Source: Hyphomicrobiales bacterium (lineage in GTDB: Bacteria > Pseudomonadota > Alphaproteobacteria > Rhizobiales > Devosiaceae). Taken from it: a DNA stretch of 64,000 nucleotides. Positions 7,388 to 15,798 of the stretch are shown here, piece by piece (the stretch's first letter is position 1; every line of letters starts with the position of its first letter). The stretch covers positions 1 through 64,000 of the forward strand of contig SEEL01000010.1 of NCBI GenBank assembly GCA_004144345.1, read 5' to 3'. The notes beneath the pieces were generated by a model. It ran no database searches, had not been told where the DNA came from, and was given only the letters and a program-made list of their open reading frames with translations. Both the position numbers and the translations under genes were made by a program.

Positions 7388-8689
7388 ATGTCGCTGTTTG
7401 AAACCGCCGTCCCCCGCCCATTGGCGGAGCTCTTGCGTCCCCGTCACCTCTCCGAGGTAGTGGGTCAGGACCATTTGCTGGACGAGCAGGGGCCGATCGG
7501 CAGGATGGTGGCGTCCGGGCGCCTGTCTTCCTTCATCCTGTGGGGCCCGCCCGGGGTGGGCAAGACCACCATTGCGCGGCTTGTGGCCAAGGATGCCGGG
7601 CTCGAATTCGTGCAGCTTTCCGCCGTGCTGTCGGGCGTTGCCGATCTGCGCAAGGTGATCGAGGCGGCGCGCCAGTTGCGCGATGGGGCCGGGCGGCAGA
7701 CGGTGGTGTTCGTCGACGAGTTGCACCGGTTCAACCGGACGACGCAGGACGCGCTGCTGCCGCATGTCGAGGACGGCACGATCATCCTGATCGGCGCCAC
7801 GACCGAGAACCCGAGCTTCAGCCTCGTCGCGGCGCTGCTGTCGCGGGCCAAGGTCTACACGCTGCGACGGCTCGAGCGCGACGACATTGCTATCCTCGCC
7901 AAGCGCGCCGAGGAGCATTTCGGCAAGAAGCTGCCGCTCGACGAAGCGGCGCGGGACGCCATGTTCGAGATGGCCGACGGCGACGGACGCTACCTCCTGG
8001 GGTTGTGCGATGAACTGCTCACGCTCAATCCGCCGGCGCCCCTCGGCGTCGCCGAGCTGGCCGAAGTGGTCCAGAAGCGGGCGCCGGTCTACGACAAGGG
8101 CCAGGAAGAACACTACAATCTGCTGAGCTGCTTCCATAAAAGCCTGCGCGGCAGCGACGTGCAGGCGGCGCTCTATTGGGCGGCGCGGATGATGCAGGGC
8201 GGCGAGGCCCCGGCGACGATCTTCCGGCGGTTGGCCTGCGCCGCTTCCGAGGATGTCGGCATGGCCGATCCCCAGGCGATGGTACAGGTGCTGACGGCCT
8301 GGCAATTGTTCGACCGCACCGGCCTGCCGGAGGGGCGGCTGTTCATGGCCCAGGCCATCACTTACGTGGCGACGGCGCCGAAATCGAATGCCTCCTATCT
8401 CGGCTTTGCCGCCGCGGCCGCGCTGGCGGAATCGACCGGCTCGCTGATGCCGCCCAAGCACATCCTCAATGCCCCGACCAAGCTGATGAAGGAACTCGGC
8501 TATCACGAGGGCTATCGCTACGATCACGACTATCCCGACGCGTTTTCGGGCCAAGAGTTCTTTCCCGACCAGATCGCCGCCAACCGGCCCGAGTTCTACG
8601 TGCCGAACGAGCGCGGTTTCGAGCGGGACATCAAGAAGCGGCTGGCTTTCTGGGATGCCCGCCGGGGCGCCGAGGACACTGACTCCTGA
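7388..8689 (+). CDS. rarA: Replication-associated recombination protein A (RarA/MgsA)
   Basis: 433-residue AAA+ clamp-loader-like ATPase. N-terminal RPLAELLRPRHLSEVVGQDHLL, Walker A GPPGVGKTT, Walker B VVFVDELHRF, sensor region GATTENPSF, and the C-terminal tetramerisation domain with YDKGQEEHYNLLSCFHKSLRGSD. It acts at stalled replication forks and single-strand gaps. Length and all motifs are intact. Lies 98 bp after the Deg protease gene on the same strand. Confidence 0.95.
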   Translation: MSLFETAVPRPLAELLRPRHLSEVVGQDHLLDEQGPIGRMVASGRLSSFILWGPPGVGKTTIARLVAKDAGLEFVQLSAVLSGVADLRKVIEAARQLRDGAGRQTVVFVDELHRFNRTTQDALLPHVEDGTIILIGATTENPSFSLVAALLSRAKVYTLRRLERDDIAILAKRAEEHFGKKLPLDEAARDAMFEMADGDGRYLLGLCDELLTLNPPAPLGVAELAEVVQKRAPVYDKGQEEHYNLLSCFHKSLRGSDVQAALYWAARMMQGGEAPATIFRRLACAASEDVGMADPQAMVQVLTAWQLFDRTGLPEGRLFMAQAITYVATAPKSNASYLGFAAAAALAESTGSLMPPKHILNAPTKLMKELGYHEGYRYDHDYPDAFSGQEFFPDQIAANRPEFYVPNERGFERDIKKRLAFWDARRGAEDTDS

Positions 8690-8808
8690 GACGGCGGCCG
8701 GCAGCGGCTAGGTAGGTTGCCTGCGGCTTACGGCGCGAAAGCCAAGAAACGGCTTGAGTATTCTGGCCGCTTGCGCGCAAAGAGGGCCAAGTTGAACGGG
8801 CCCAGGCA

Positions 8809-9189
8809 ATGAACGCATATCTTCTGGTTGGCATCGGCGGCGCGCTGGGCTCCATGGCGCGCTATGGCAGCGGTGTGCTCGTCGGGCGGGTTTGGAACTC
8901 GGGTTTTCCGCTGGCGACGCTGCTGATCAACATTGCCGGATCGCTGGCGATGGGGTTGTTCATCGGCTGGCTGGCCCGTACGACGCCTGACTGGCAGGCG
9001 GATGCGCGGCTGTTCGTGGCAGTGGGCGTGTTCGGCGGGTTTACGACCTTTTCGTCGTTCTCGTTGGACGCCATCGCGCTGATCGAGCGCGGCGAGATCG
9101 CGCAGTCGGCGATCTATATTCTTGGCTCCGTGGTGATCGCGATCCTCGCGCTCTATGTCGGCATGCTTGTGACAAGGGGGGCGGCATGA
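8809..9189 (+). CDS. crcB: Fluoride ion channel CrcB/FluC
   Basis: 126 residues with four hydrophobic segments and the family motif GGFTTFSSFSLD. Other marks are GGALGSMARY near the N-terminus and TLLINIAGSLAMGLFIGW. Forms a dimeric fluoride exporter in the inner membrane. Its last four bases overlap the rluC-like start (ATGA), so the two are translationally coupled. No fluoride riboswitch is recognisable in the 119 bp upstream. Confidence 0.95.
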   Translation: MNAYLLVGIGGALGSMARYGSGVLVGRVWNSGFPLATLLINIAGSLAMGLFIGWLARTTPDWQADARLFVAVGVFGGFTTFSSFSLDAIALIERGEIAQSAIYILGSVVIAILALYVGMLVTRGAA

Positions 9190-10169
9190 GCGGCACCAGA
9201 ACGCAAATCGTAGCGAATGACGAAGATGGCATGCGGCTCGACCGCTGGTTCGGTGTGCATTTTCCGCAGGTGACCTTCGGGCATCTGCAAAAGCTGATCC
9301 GTACCGGGCAGGTGCGGATCGACAGCGGCCGCGCCAAGACCAATTCCCGGCTCGAGGCAGGGCAGCAGGTGCGCATCCCGCCGCTCGACGCCGAGGTCGG
9401 GCGCATCGAGCGCAAGATCGATGCCGAGGATGCGAAGTTCCTGCGCGACCTGATCATCTATGAAGATGACGATCTGTACGTGTTCAACAAGCCGCCGGGG
9501 CTCGCGTCGCAGGGCGGCAGCGGCACCAAGCGGCATATGGACGGGCTGCTGAAATCGCTGCCCAACAAGCAGGGCGAGCCGCCGCGGCTGGTGCACCGGC
9601 TGGATCGCGATACGTCGGGCGTGCTGGTGGTGGCCAAGACGCGTGCCGCGGCCTCGCATTTTGGAAAAGTGTTCCAGTCGCGCGAGGCGCGGAAGATCTA
9701 CTGGGCGGTGGTTTACGGCAATCCGAAGCCGCCGCAGGGCAGCATTTCGTGCTTCCTCGCCAAGCAATTGGTCGAGGGCATCGAGCAGATGGTGGTGGTG
9801 GACCAGAGCCATCCTGCGGCGCAGCACTCGCTGAGCTATTACTCGACTACCGACACGGCATCGCGCCGCTTCGCGTGGATGACGCTGAAGCCGGTGACGG
9901 GCCGCACGCATCAGCTGCGCGTGCACATGCAGCAGCTGGGCAACCCGATCATGGGTGACCCGCGCTACTTCAACATCGAGAACTACCAGGGCGCGCCGGG
10001 GCTGGGCGAGGGACTGAATCTTCACGCACGCCGCATCCGCCTGCCGCTGCGATCGGGCAAGATTCTCGATGTGTCGGCGCCGCTGCCGCCGCACATGGTG
10101 CAGAGCTTCGAGGCGCTGGGCTTCGACGCCAACCGCTATGATGTTAAGGATGAGGATCCTGAACACTGA
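9186..10169 (+). CDS. rluC: RluC/RluD-family 23S rRNA pseudouridine synthase
   Basis: 327 residues: N-terminal S4 RNA-binding domain (DGMRLDRWFGVHFPQVTFGHLQKLIRTGQVRIDSGRAK), then the catalytic domain with the motif HRLDRDTSGVLVVAKT (Asp nucleophile) and the conserved TGRTHQLRVHMQQLGNPIMGD. Isomerises specific uridines in 23S rRNA. The crcB-rluC pair overlaps by four bases, an arrangement I recall from other Hyphomicrobiales. The exact target site (RluC versus RluD type) cannot be told from this sequence. Confidence 0.9.
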   Translation: MSGTRTQIVANDEDGMRLDRWFGVHFPQVTFGHLQKLIRTGQVRIDSGRAKTNSRLEAGQQVRIPPLDAEVGRIERKIDAEDAKFLRDLIIYEDDDLYVFNKPPGLASQGGSGTKRHMDGLLKSLPNKQGEPPRLVHRLDRDTSGVLVVAKTRAAASHFGKVFQSREARKIYWAVVYGNPKPPQGSISCFLAKQLVEGIEQMVVVDQSHPAAQHSLSYYSTTDTASRRFAWMTLKPVTGRTHQLRVHMQQLGNPIMGDPRYFNIENYQGAPGLGEGLNLHARRIRLPLRSGKILDVSAPLPPHMVQSFEALGFDANRYDVKDEDPEH

Positions 10170-10258
10170 GCGATCAACTCGCCGCGAGCGGTCAACCGAT
10201 CGCGGCTGAGCTGTGTTCCCGTGTTGCGCCCCATAATGGGCGAACAAGGGAGATTTCA

Positions 10259-10888
10259 ATGAAAGCCATCCTTGCGGCGGCCGCTGCCGCAGCCACGCTT
10301 GCCATTGCCGCGCCCGCGATCGGGCAGGACGCGGCCAACATGACCTTCTTTGTGACCAGCGCCGGACTGGGCGACGGCGCCAATCTGGGCGGGCTGGCCG
10401 GGGCGGATGCCCATTGCATGAAACTGGCGGAAACCGCCGGCGCGACCGGCAAGAACTGGGTGGCCTATCTCAGCGCCGAGGGCACCAACGCCAAGGACCG
10501 CATCGGCGCCGGCCCGTGGCAGAACTTCAAGGGCGATGTGATCGCGACCGATGTGGCCAACCTCCACAGCGACGCCAACAATCTGACCAAGCAGACGGCG
10601 CTGACCGAGGCCGGCTCGACGGTGAACGGCCGCGGCGACACGCCGAACGTCCACGACATCCTCACCGGCTCGAACGCCGACGGCACGCTGGCGGCGGGGC
10701 AGACCTGCGGTGACTGGACCTTGAACGGCGAAGGCACGGCGATGCTGGGCCATTCCGACCGGATGGGGCCGGAAACGCTGGCGACCGGCACCTCGTGGAA
10801 TGGGGCGCATGGCTCGCGCGGCTGCAGCCAGGACAATCTGGTCTCGACCGGCGGCTCGGGCCTCTTCTACTGCTTCGCCGCCAACTGA
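10259..10888 (+). CDS. Secreted lectin-like (endostatin-like fold) protein
   Basis: 209 residues with a clear signal peptide (MKAILAAAAAAATLAIAAPAIG). The mature part reads MTFFVTSAGLGDGANLGGLAGADAHCMKLAE, WVAYLSAEG, TCGDWTLNGEGTAMLGHSDRMG, SWNGAHGSRGCSQ and ends GSGLFYCFAAN. This four-cysteine pattern resembles bacterial proteins annotated as lectin or with the collagen XV/XVIII (endostatin-like) fold. Ligand and role are unknown. RBS GGGAGA is close to the ATG. A strong terminator follows, so it is probably a single-gene unit. Confidence 0.7.
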   Translation: MKAILAAAAAAATLAIAAPAIGQDAANMTFFVTSAGLGDGANLGGLAGADAHCMKLAETAGATGKNWVAYLSAEGTNAKDRIGAGPWQNFKGDVIATDVANLHSDANNLTKQTALTEAGSTVNGRGDTPNVHDILTGSNADGTLAAGQTCGDWTLNGEGTAMLGHSDRMGPETLATGTSWNGAHGSRGCSQDNLVSTGGSGLFYCFAAN

Positions 10889-10916
10889 CGGCGACCGTCA
10901 AAGCTGGTGCGACGGC

Positions 10917-10942
10917 GCGGGGCGTGACACGCCCCGCTTTTT
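10917..10942 (+). terminator. Rho-independent terminator after the lectin-like gene
   Basis: GCGGGGCG-TGACA-CGCCCCGC followed by TTTTT, an 8-bp GC stem, 28 bp after the stop codon. Confidence 0.9.
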
Positions 10943-10976
10943 GTGGTTCTGAGCGGGCCAACAAAGGATCTGTCCC

Positions 10977-11645
10977 TTGCGGCTCGTCATTTTCGACCTC
11001 GACGGCACGCTGATCGACTCTGTCGCGCTGATCGTCGAAACCGTCACCAATTCCTTCTCGGCTGTGAACGAGCCGGTGCCCGAAGAGCGGTTGATCCGCG
11101 CCATTTCCGGCATCACGGCGCGCGACGCGATGGGCATCCTCGCGCCCGGCGCCGGGCCGGAGCGCGTCGAGATCATCCTCCAGAGCTATCGCGAACATTA
11201 TCTGCGGCAGGCCGGCGTGACGCGCGAGCCGATGTTCAGCGGCGCCCTGGCGGCGCTGGACCGGCTGCAGGCGGACCCCGAGACCCTTCTCGCGGTGGCG
11301 ACCGGCAAGGGCTACAAGGGCGCGATCACGCTGCTCGAACGGCACGGCATCATCGGCCGCTTCAACTCGATCCAGACGCCGGACCACAACCGCGGCAAGC
11401 CCGATCCGCAGATGATCGAAACGGCGATGGAGCGGGCCGGGACGCGCCGCGGGCAATCGGTGATGATCGGCGACACGGTACATGACATGCGCATGGCGAA
11501 GTCCGCCGGCGTGGGCGCCATCGGTGTCGCCTGGGGCTATCATGAGGTGGCCGAGCTCAGCGAAGCGGGCGCCGATATCGTGATCGACGATTTCACCCAG
11601 CTCGACCGCGCTGTGACCGATTTGACCGGAGGCAAGTATGCGTGA
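10977..11645 (+). CDS. HAD-superfamily phosphatase, phosphoglycolate-phosphatase-like
   Basis: 222 residues beginning at TTG 10977 (MRLVIFDLDGTLIDS). Motif I DLDGT, motif II in VATGKG, motif III Lys in NRGKPDPQM, motif IV MIGDTVHDMRMAKSAG: a complete HAD hydrolase with a small helical cap. The likely substrate is a small phosphorylated metabolite, with Gph being the usual annotation. The stop overlaps the ATP12 gene by eight bases, so the two are co-translated. This HAD-ATP12 pairing is frequent in Hyphomicrobiales, in my recollection. Confidence 0.88.
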   Translation: MRLVIFDLDGTLIDSVALIVETVTNSFSAVNEPVPEERLIRAISGITARDAMGILAPGAGPERVEIILQSYREHYLRQAGVTREPMFSGALAALDRLQADPETLLAVATGKGYKGAITLLERHGIIGRFNSIQTPDHNRGKPDPQMIETAMERAGTRRGQSVMIGDTVHDMRMAKSAGVGAIGVAWGYHEVAELSEAGADIVIDDFTQLDRAVTDLTGGKYA

Positions 11646-12414
11646 GTTTCTCGACGACGCGCATGCCCATCGCGACGATGGCTATGGCCGGGCGCAGAAG
11701 CATGTGAAGCGCGAACTGCCCAAGCGGTTCTACAAGGACGCGGCGGTGGTGTCGCTCGAGGGTGGCTTCGGTGTCGGCCTCGATGGGCGCGTGCCCAAGA
11801 CGCCGGGGCAGAAGCAGGTGCTGGTGCCGCTGCAACCGATCGCCGTGGCGATGGCGGCGGAATGGGCAGCGCAGGGCGAGTTCATCGATCCCGAGACAAT
11901 GCCGCTGGTGCGGCTGGTGAACTCGGCGGTGGAAGCGGGCGAGGAGACGATGCCGGCGCTCCGGGCCGAGATCGTCAAATATGCGGGCAATGATCTGCTG
12001 CTCTATCGTGCCGACACGCCGGACTCGCTGGTGAAGCGGCAGGAGGCGCACTGGGACGGCGCGCTGGTGAAGCTGGCGCGGCAGTTCGAGGTGAGTTTCC
12101 AGCCGACGATGGGCATCCTGCATCAGCCGCAGCCGGCGGCGACGCTCAGCAAGGTCGGCGAGCTGCTCGCGGATGAGCCCCTGCTGCCGCTGACGGCGAT
12201 GAATGCGGTGATGTCGATCACCGGTTCGGGTCTATTGGCGCTGGCGCTACGGCACGGGCTGCTCGACGCCGAAGCGGTGTGGGCGGCGGCGCATGTCGAC
12301 GAGGACCACAATATCGAGCTCTGGGGCGAGGTGGAGGAGATCACCACCCGCCGCGGCAAGCGCCGCAAGGAGTTCGACGCAGCGGTGCGGCTGCTCGAGA
12401 TGACGGCGCGCTAA
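11638..12414 (+). CDS. ATP12-family F1 ATPase assembly chaperone
   Basis: 258 residues matching the ATP12 family, found in alphaproteobacteria and mitochondria. Marks are RFYKDAAV...GGFGVGLDGRVPKTPGQ near residues 30-55, the conserved WAAQGEFIDPETMPLVRLVNSAVE, and YAGNDLLLYRADTPDSLVKRQEAHWDGAL. In mitochondria it binds F1 alpha to prevent aggregation before assembly. Same role inferred here. The start overlaps the HAD gene. Confidence 0.92.
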   Translation: MREFLDDAHAHRDDGYGRAQKHVKRELPKRFYKDAAVVSLEGGFGVGLDGRVPKTPGQKQVLVPLQPIAVAMAAEWAAQGEFIDPETMPLVRLVNSAVEAGEETMPALRAEIVKYAGNDLLLYRADTPDSLVKRQEAHWDGALVKLARQFEVSFQPTMGILHQPQPAATLSKVGELLADEPLLPLTAMNAVMSITGSGLLALALRHGLLDAEAVWAAAHVDEDHNIELWGEVEEITTRRGKRRKEFDAAVRLLEMTAR

Positions 12415-12471
12415 TCCTCAAAAGCTCTGGGGGCTCTGCACGAAAACTGCACAGCCGGGCCGCATGCTTTG

Positions 12472-12657
12472 GTCATGCGCAACCCGATTCAGCCTTCGCC
12501 CGACCGCCCCATCCCGCTGCCCGATTGCATCCTGATGGATTCGTGGTGGGCCGAGCGGCATGACGAGCGGCGCGAGCCTTCGTCCGGTCTGCGCCTTGTC
12601 AGCGACAGGGAAGGGGGCCGCGATGACCGAGACCACCATAGCGAGCGGCACGACTGA
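12472..12657 (+). CDS. Possible small hypothetical protein upstream of the DUF4173 gene
   Basis: A 61-residue frame (MRNPIQPSPDRPIPLPDCILMDSWWAERHDERREPSSG...) fills most of the gap between ATP12 and the DUF4173 gene and overlaps the latter by 35 bases. By hand about four in five of its third codon positions up to the overlap are G or C, as for a real gene here. There is no visible Shine-Dalgarno and no domain I recognise; the C-terminal end (DREGGRDDRDHHSERHD) is very charged. It could be a leader peptide or chance. Confidence 0.3.
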   Translation, partial: VMRNPIQPSPDRPIPLPDCILMDSWWAERHDERREPSSGLRLVSDREGGRDDRDHHSERHD

Positions 12658-14140
12658 GGCCGGCAACTGGTCGCCGCGCGCGCTGGCAAGCGGGGGTGCG
12701 CTGGCGGCGATCATCGCCTTGGGCGACTTCCTGTTCTGGGCGAATGAGCCCGGCATCAGCTTCTTCATTTTCTTCTTCGGGCTGAGCCTCGCGATTGTCG
12801 CGCTCCATCCGCAGCGCTGGCGCGCTGGCCAGACGGTGGCGCTGTTCGTCGTGGCGCTGCTGGCGGCGGCGCCGATCGTCGAGGCACTGAGCCCGTTTGC
12901 CTTTGTCATTGCGCTGGGCGGCGTCGGGCTGCTCGCCATCGGTATTTCGGGGCAGCTGCCGCAGTTCGAGGATTGGCTGGGTACGGCGGTCCGCTTTGCG
13001 GTACTGGCGCCGCTGCGGCTGGCCGATGACGGGCTTGGTGTGCTGATCGGGGCCGGGCGGCAGAAGGTCGGCGGGCATCTGCTGCGCGGCGTGGTGGCGT
13101 GGATCGTGCCCCTGGTTTTCGCGCTGGTGTTCGTCATGCTGTTTGCGGCGGCCAATCCGGTGGTGGAGTACGGGCTGCGCGCCATTCGGCTCGACACGCT
13201 GCTGGAACTGGTCAATCCCGGACGCCTGATCTTCTGGGGTGTGCTGGCGTTCATCGCCTGGCCGTTCCTCGCGCCAAAGCTGCTGCGCTGGACGGGCATG
13301 GCGGAGATGCACGGGCCGGCGCTGCCGCGGGCCGAGAGCCTGCTGTTCGGCAGCACCGCGATCCGCAATTCGCTGATCGTGTTCAACGCGATGTTCGCGG
13401 TGCAGACGGTGCTCGATCTCATGTTCCTGTGGGGCGGGGTGCGGCTGCCGGACGGCATGAGCCATGCCGAATATGCACATCGCGGTGCCTATCCGCTGAT
13501 CGTGACGGCCATTCTGGCTGGCCTCTTTGTGCTGGCGGCGATGCGGCGGGACGGGGCGGGGCGGCAGTCGCCGCTGATCCGTGGGCTGGTCTACCTGTGG
13601 ATCGCGCAGAATGTCTGGCTGGTCGTCTCCTCGGTGCTGCGGCTCAAGCTCTATGTCGAGATCTACACCCTCAGCGAAATGCGCATCGCGGCCTTCATCT
13701 GGATGGGGCTGGTGGCGGTGGGACTGGTGCTGATCGTGGTCAAGATCGTCATGGACCGCACCAACAAATGGCTGGTGGTGAGCAATCTGGCGGTGTTGAC
13801 CGCGACGCTCTGGGCCGTGAGCTGGGTCGATCTGCAGGGGTTCATCGCGCAGTACAATGTGCGCCACGCCTATGAGGTGACCGGCGAGGGCGTGCCGCTC
13901 GACTTCTACCATACGGCCGATCTTGGGGCAGCGGCGGTGCCCGCGCTGGACGAGTTTCTTTCGACCGCGCGCCACGCTTCGGACTCGACACTGAAAGAGT
14001 TCCGGCTGCTGCGCGAGGAGCTGGCTTCGCGCGCGGTCGTCGACGAGGGCTGGCGCAACTGGTCGTGGCGGGAGGACCGCCTCCGGCAGTATCTCGGCGA
14101 ACACCCATTTGCGCCGGAGAGCGGCAAGGCTATTGATTAG
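12623..14140 (+). CDS. DUF4173-family polytopic membrane protein
   Basis: 505 residues. About ten or more hydrophobic helices make up most of the protein (for example GGALAAIIALGDFLFW, FFIFFFGLSLAIVAL, IVPLVFALVFVMLFAA, MGLVAVGLVLIVVKIVMD). A hydrophilic C-terminal domain of roughly 100 residues follows the last helix (VDLQGFIAQYNVRHAYEV...LREELASRAVVDEGWRNWSWREDRLRQYLGEHPF). Start at ATG 12623 behind GGGAAGGGGG; an upstream ATG at 12560 lacks this. Function unknown. Three bases separate it from the response regulator gene, so the three genes form one operon, and it may be the sensor or the regulated partner of that two-component pair. Confidence 0.8.
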   Translation: MTETTIASGTTEAGNWSPRALASGGALAAIIALGDFLFWANEPGISFFIFFFGLSLAIVALHPQRWRAGQTVALFVVALLAAAPIVEALSPFAFVIALGGVGLLAIGISGQLPQFEDWLGTAVRFAVLAPLRLADDGLGVLIGAGRQKVGGHLLRGVVAWIVPLVFALVFVMLFAAANPVVEYGLRAIRLDTLLELVNPGRLIFWGVLAFIAWPFLAPKLLRWTGMAEMHGPALPRAESLLFGSTAIRNSLIVFNAMFAVQTVLDLMFLWGGVRLPDGMSHAEYAHRGAYPLIVTAILAGLFVLAAMRRDGAGRQSPLIRGLVYLWIAQNVWLVVSSVLRLKLYVEIYTLSEMRIAAFIWMGLVAVGLVLIVVKIVMDRTNKWLVVSNLAVLTATLWAVSWVDLQGFIAQYNVRHAYEVTGEGVPLDFYHTADLGAAAVPALDEFLSTARHASDSTLKEFRLLREELASRAVVDEGWRNWSWREDRLRQYLGEHPFAPESGKAID

Positions 14141-14143
14141 CCT

Positions 14144-14824
14144 ATGCCGAAGGTCCTCATCGCCGACGACGAACCCAATATCCGCGAGGTGATCTCCTTC
14201 GCGCTGGAACGGGCAGGATATGCCATCGCCACCGCGCGCAATGGCGGCGAGGCGCTGCAGCAGTTCCGCCGCGGGCCGCTTGATCTGATCATCCTCGATA
14301 TCGGCATGCCCGAGATGGACGGGCTCGAAGTTTGCCGGCAGATCCGCAAGGCGTCCGAAGTGCCGATCCTCTTCCTCAGCGCCCGCGACGAGGAGATCGA
14401 CCGCGTGCTGGGGCTCGAGATCGGTGGCGATGACTATGTGACCAAGCCCTTTTCGGCACGCGAGCTTGTCGCCCGGGTCAATGTGATCCTGAAGCGCGCC
14501 CGGGGCGGCGAGAAGCGCCCGCCCGCACTGGCACATGGCGACGTCAGGCTCGACGCGACGCGGCATGGCGTGTGGTTTGCCGAAACGGCCATCGCCCTGA
14601 CGGCGCTGGAGTTCGAGATTCTCGCGGCGCTGCTGGGGCGGCCGGAGGTCGTCTTCTCGCGCGACCAGATCATGCAGGCGGCGTATGGCGCAGGCACCTA
14701 TGTGAGCGATCGCACCATCGACAGCCACATCCGCAATCTGCGCGCCAAATTCGCCGAGGCCGGTTGTGCCAGCATCATCGAGACGGTGCATGGCGTCGGC
14801 TTTCGCCTTGGGACCTGCCGCTGA
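14144..14824 (+). CDS. OmpR/PhoB-family response regulator
   Basis: 226 residues. Receiver domain with DDEPN acidic pocket, phosphorylated Asp in LIILDIGMPEMDG (near residue 51), Thr/Ser-equivalent in FLSARDE and Lys in TKPFS. C-terminal winged helix with ALTALEFEILAALLGRPEVVFSRDQIMQAAYG and SDRTIDSHIRNLRAKF. Its stop shares bases with the ATG of the histidine kinase (TGATG). Target genes unknown; the adjacent DUF4173 gene is the obvious candidate. Confidence 0.93.
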   Translation: MPKVLIADDEPNIREVISFALERAGYAIATARNGGEALQQFRRGPLDLIILDIGMPEMDGLEVCRQIRKASEVPILFLSARDEEIDRVLGLEIGGDDYVTKPFSARELVARVNVILKRARGGEKRPPALAHGDVRLDATRHGVWFAETAIALTALEFEILAALLGRPEVVFSRDQIMQAAYGAGTYVSDRTIDSHIRNLRAKFAEAGCASIIETVHGVGFRLGTCR

Positions 14825-15798
14825 TGGCCGCGCCGCGCGTCGCAGAAAAGTGGCGGCCGACACTGGCGATGATCGTCTTCGCGGTGCTGCTCACGGTGCT
14901 CGTGCTGCCCACCGCGATCGTGCTGTGGTTCCGCGCGCTGAACGATACGACGAACCAGATGGGGCCGCTCGAGATCGGCGCGCTGGCCGTGGCCCTGCTG
15001 CTGACGGTCGGGATCGCGGTGGTGTTCTCGCGCACCATCACCGGGCCGATCAACGCGCTGATCCGGCGCGCCGAGGCGATCGGCAAGGGTGGCCGTGCCG
15101 CCATCATTGCGCCCGACCAGCAGGGAACGCGCGAACTGGCGACGTTGAGCCAGAGCTTTCTCGACCTCGCCGAGCGGCTGGTCGATCGCACGGAATATGT
15201 GTCGTCATTCGCGGCGCATGTGAGTCACGAACTCAAATCGCCCGTGACCGCCATTCGCGGCTCGGCCGAACTGCTGCGCCATGCCGAGATGAGCAAGGAG
15301 GAGCGGCAACGCTTCCTCGATCACATCATTGCCGACAGCGATCGATTGACGGCGCTGCTCGACAGTCTGCGCGACCTGGCGCGGGCCGATCTCGATGTGA
15401 GCACCGGCACGGCCAGTGTAGCGCAGGCCGTTGGCGGCGAGGATGTCGCGCTGGCGGGCGATGTCGAGGTGCCGATGCGGCTTGGCGCGGAGGCCGCAAA
15501 GGCTGTGTTCGGTCAGCTGATCCGCAATTCGCACGAGCATGGCGCAACGCGGATTGCCATCGACGCCGCCAGGGACGAGTCGATGCTCCGCGTGACCATC
15601 GCGGACGATGGCGAAGGCGTGTCGCCCGGCAATCGCGATCGCATCTTCGAGCCGTTTTTTACGACACGCCGCGAAAGCGGCGGCACCGGCATGGGCCTGC
15701 AGATCGTGCGCTCGATGTTGGCTGCCCATGGCGGCAGCATCGTGCTGCTGCCGACCGAAAGTGGAGCGGCGTTCGAGTTACGTGTGCCGCTGGCCTAG
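14824..15798 (+). CDS. Sensor histidine kinase with almost no periplasmic domain
   Basis: 324 residues. Two transmembrane segments (TLAMIVFAVLLTVLVLPTAIVLWF and IGALAVALLLTVGIAVVFS) are joined by only about ten residues, so there is no room for an extracytoplasmic sensor domain. A HAMP-like segment (ITGPINALIRRAEAIGKGG) follows, then the H-box FAAHVSHELKSPVTAIRGSAELL, N-box LIRNSHEHGATRI and G-boxes DDGEGVSPGNRD and GGTGMGLQIV. Operon with DUF4173 and the response regulator. Signal input may come through the DUF4173 protein. The stop codon shares CTAG with the convergent tyrosinase gene. Confidence 0.92.
   Translation: MAAPRVAEKWRPTLAMIVFAVLLTVLVLPTAIVLWFRALNDTTNQMGPLEIGALAVALLLTVGIAVVFSRTITGPINALIRRAEAIGKGGRAAIIAPDQQGTRELATLSQSFLDLAERLVDRTEYVSSFAAHVSHELKSPVTAIRGSAELLRHAEMSKEERQRFLDHIIADSDRLTALLDSLRDLARADLDVSTGTASVAQAVGGEDVALAGDVEVPMRLGAEAAKAVFGQLIRNSHEHGATRIAIDAARDESMLRVTIADDGEGVSPGNRDRIFEPFFTTRRESGGTGMGLQIVRSMLAAHGGSIVLLPTESGAAFELRVPLA

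Noticed and set aside
8690-8808. Fluoride riboswitch upstream of crcB
   Set aside because: No recognisable conserved core in the 119-bp leader; crcB in this operon layout often lacks one.
12599-14863. Antisense open frame of 754 residues opposite the DUF4173 gene and response regulator
   Set aside because: Composition is His/Arg/Gln/Asp-rich with no domains, and it mirrors real genes with clear motifs on the other strand. Long antisense frames are expected in GC-rich DNA.
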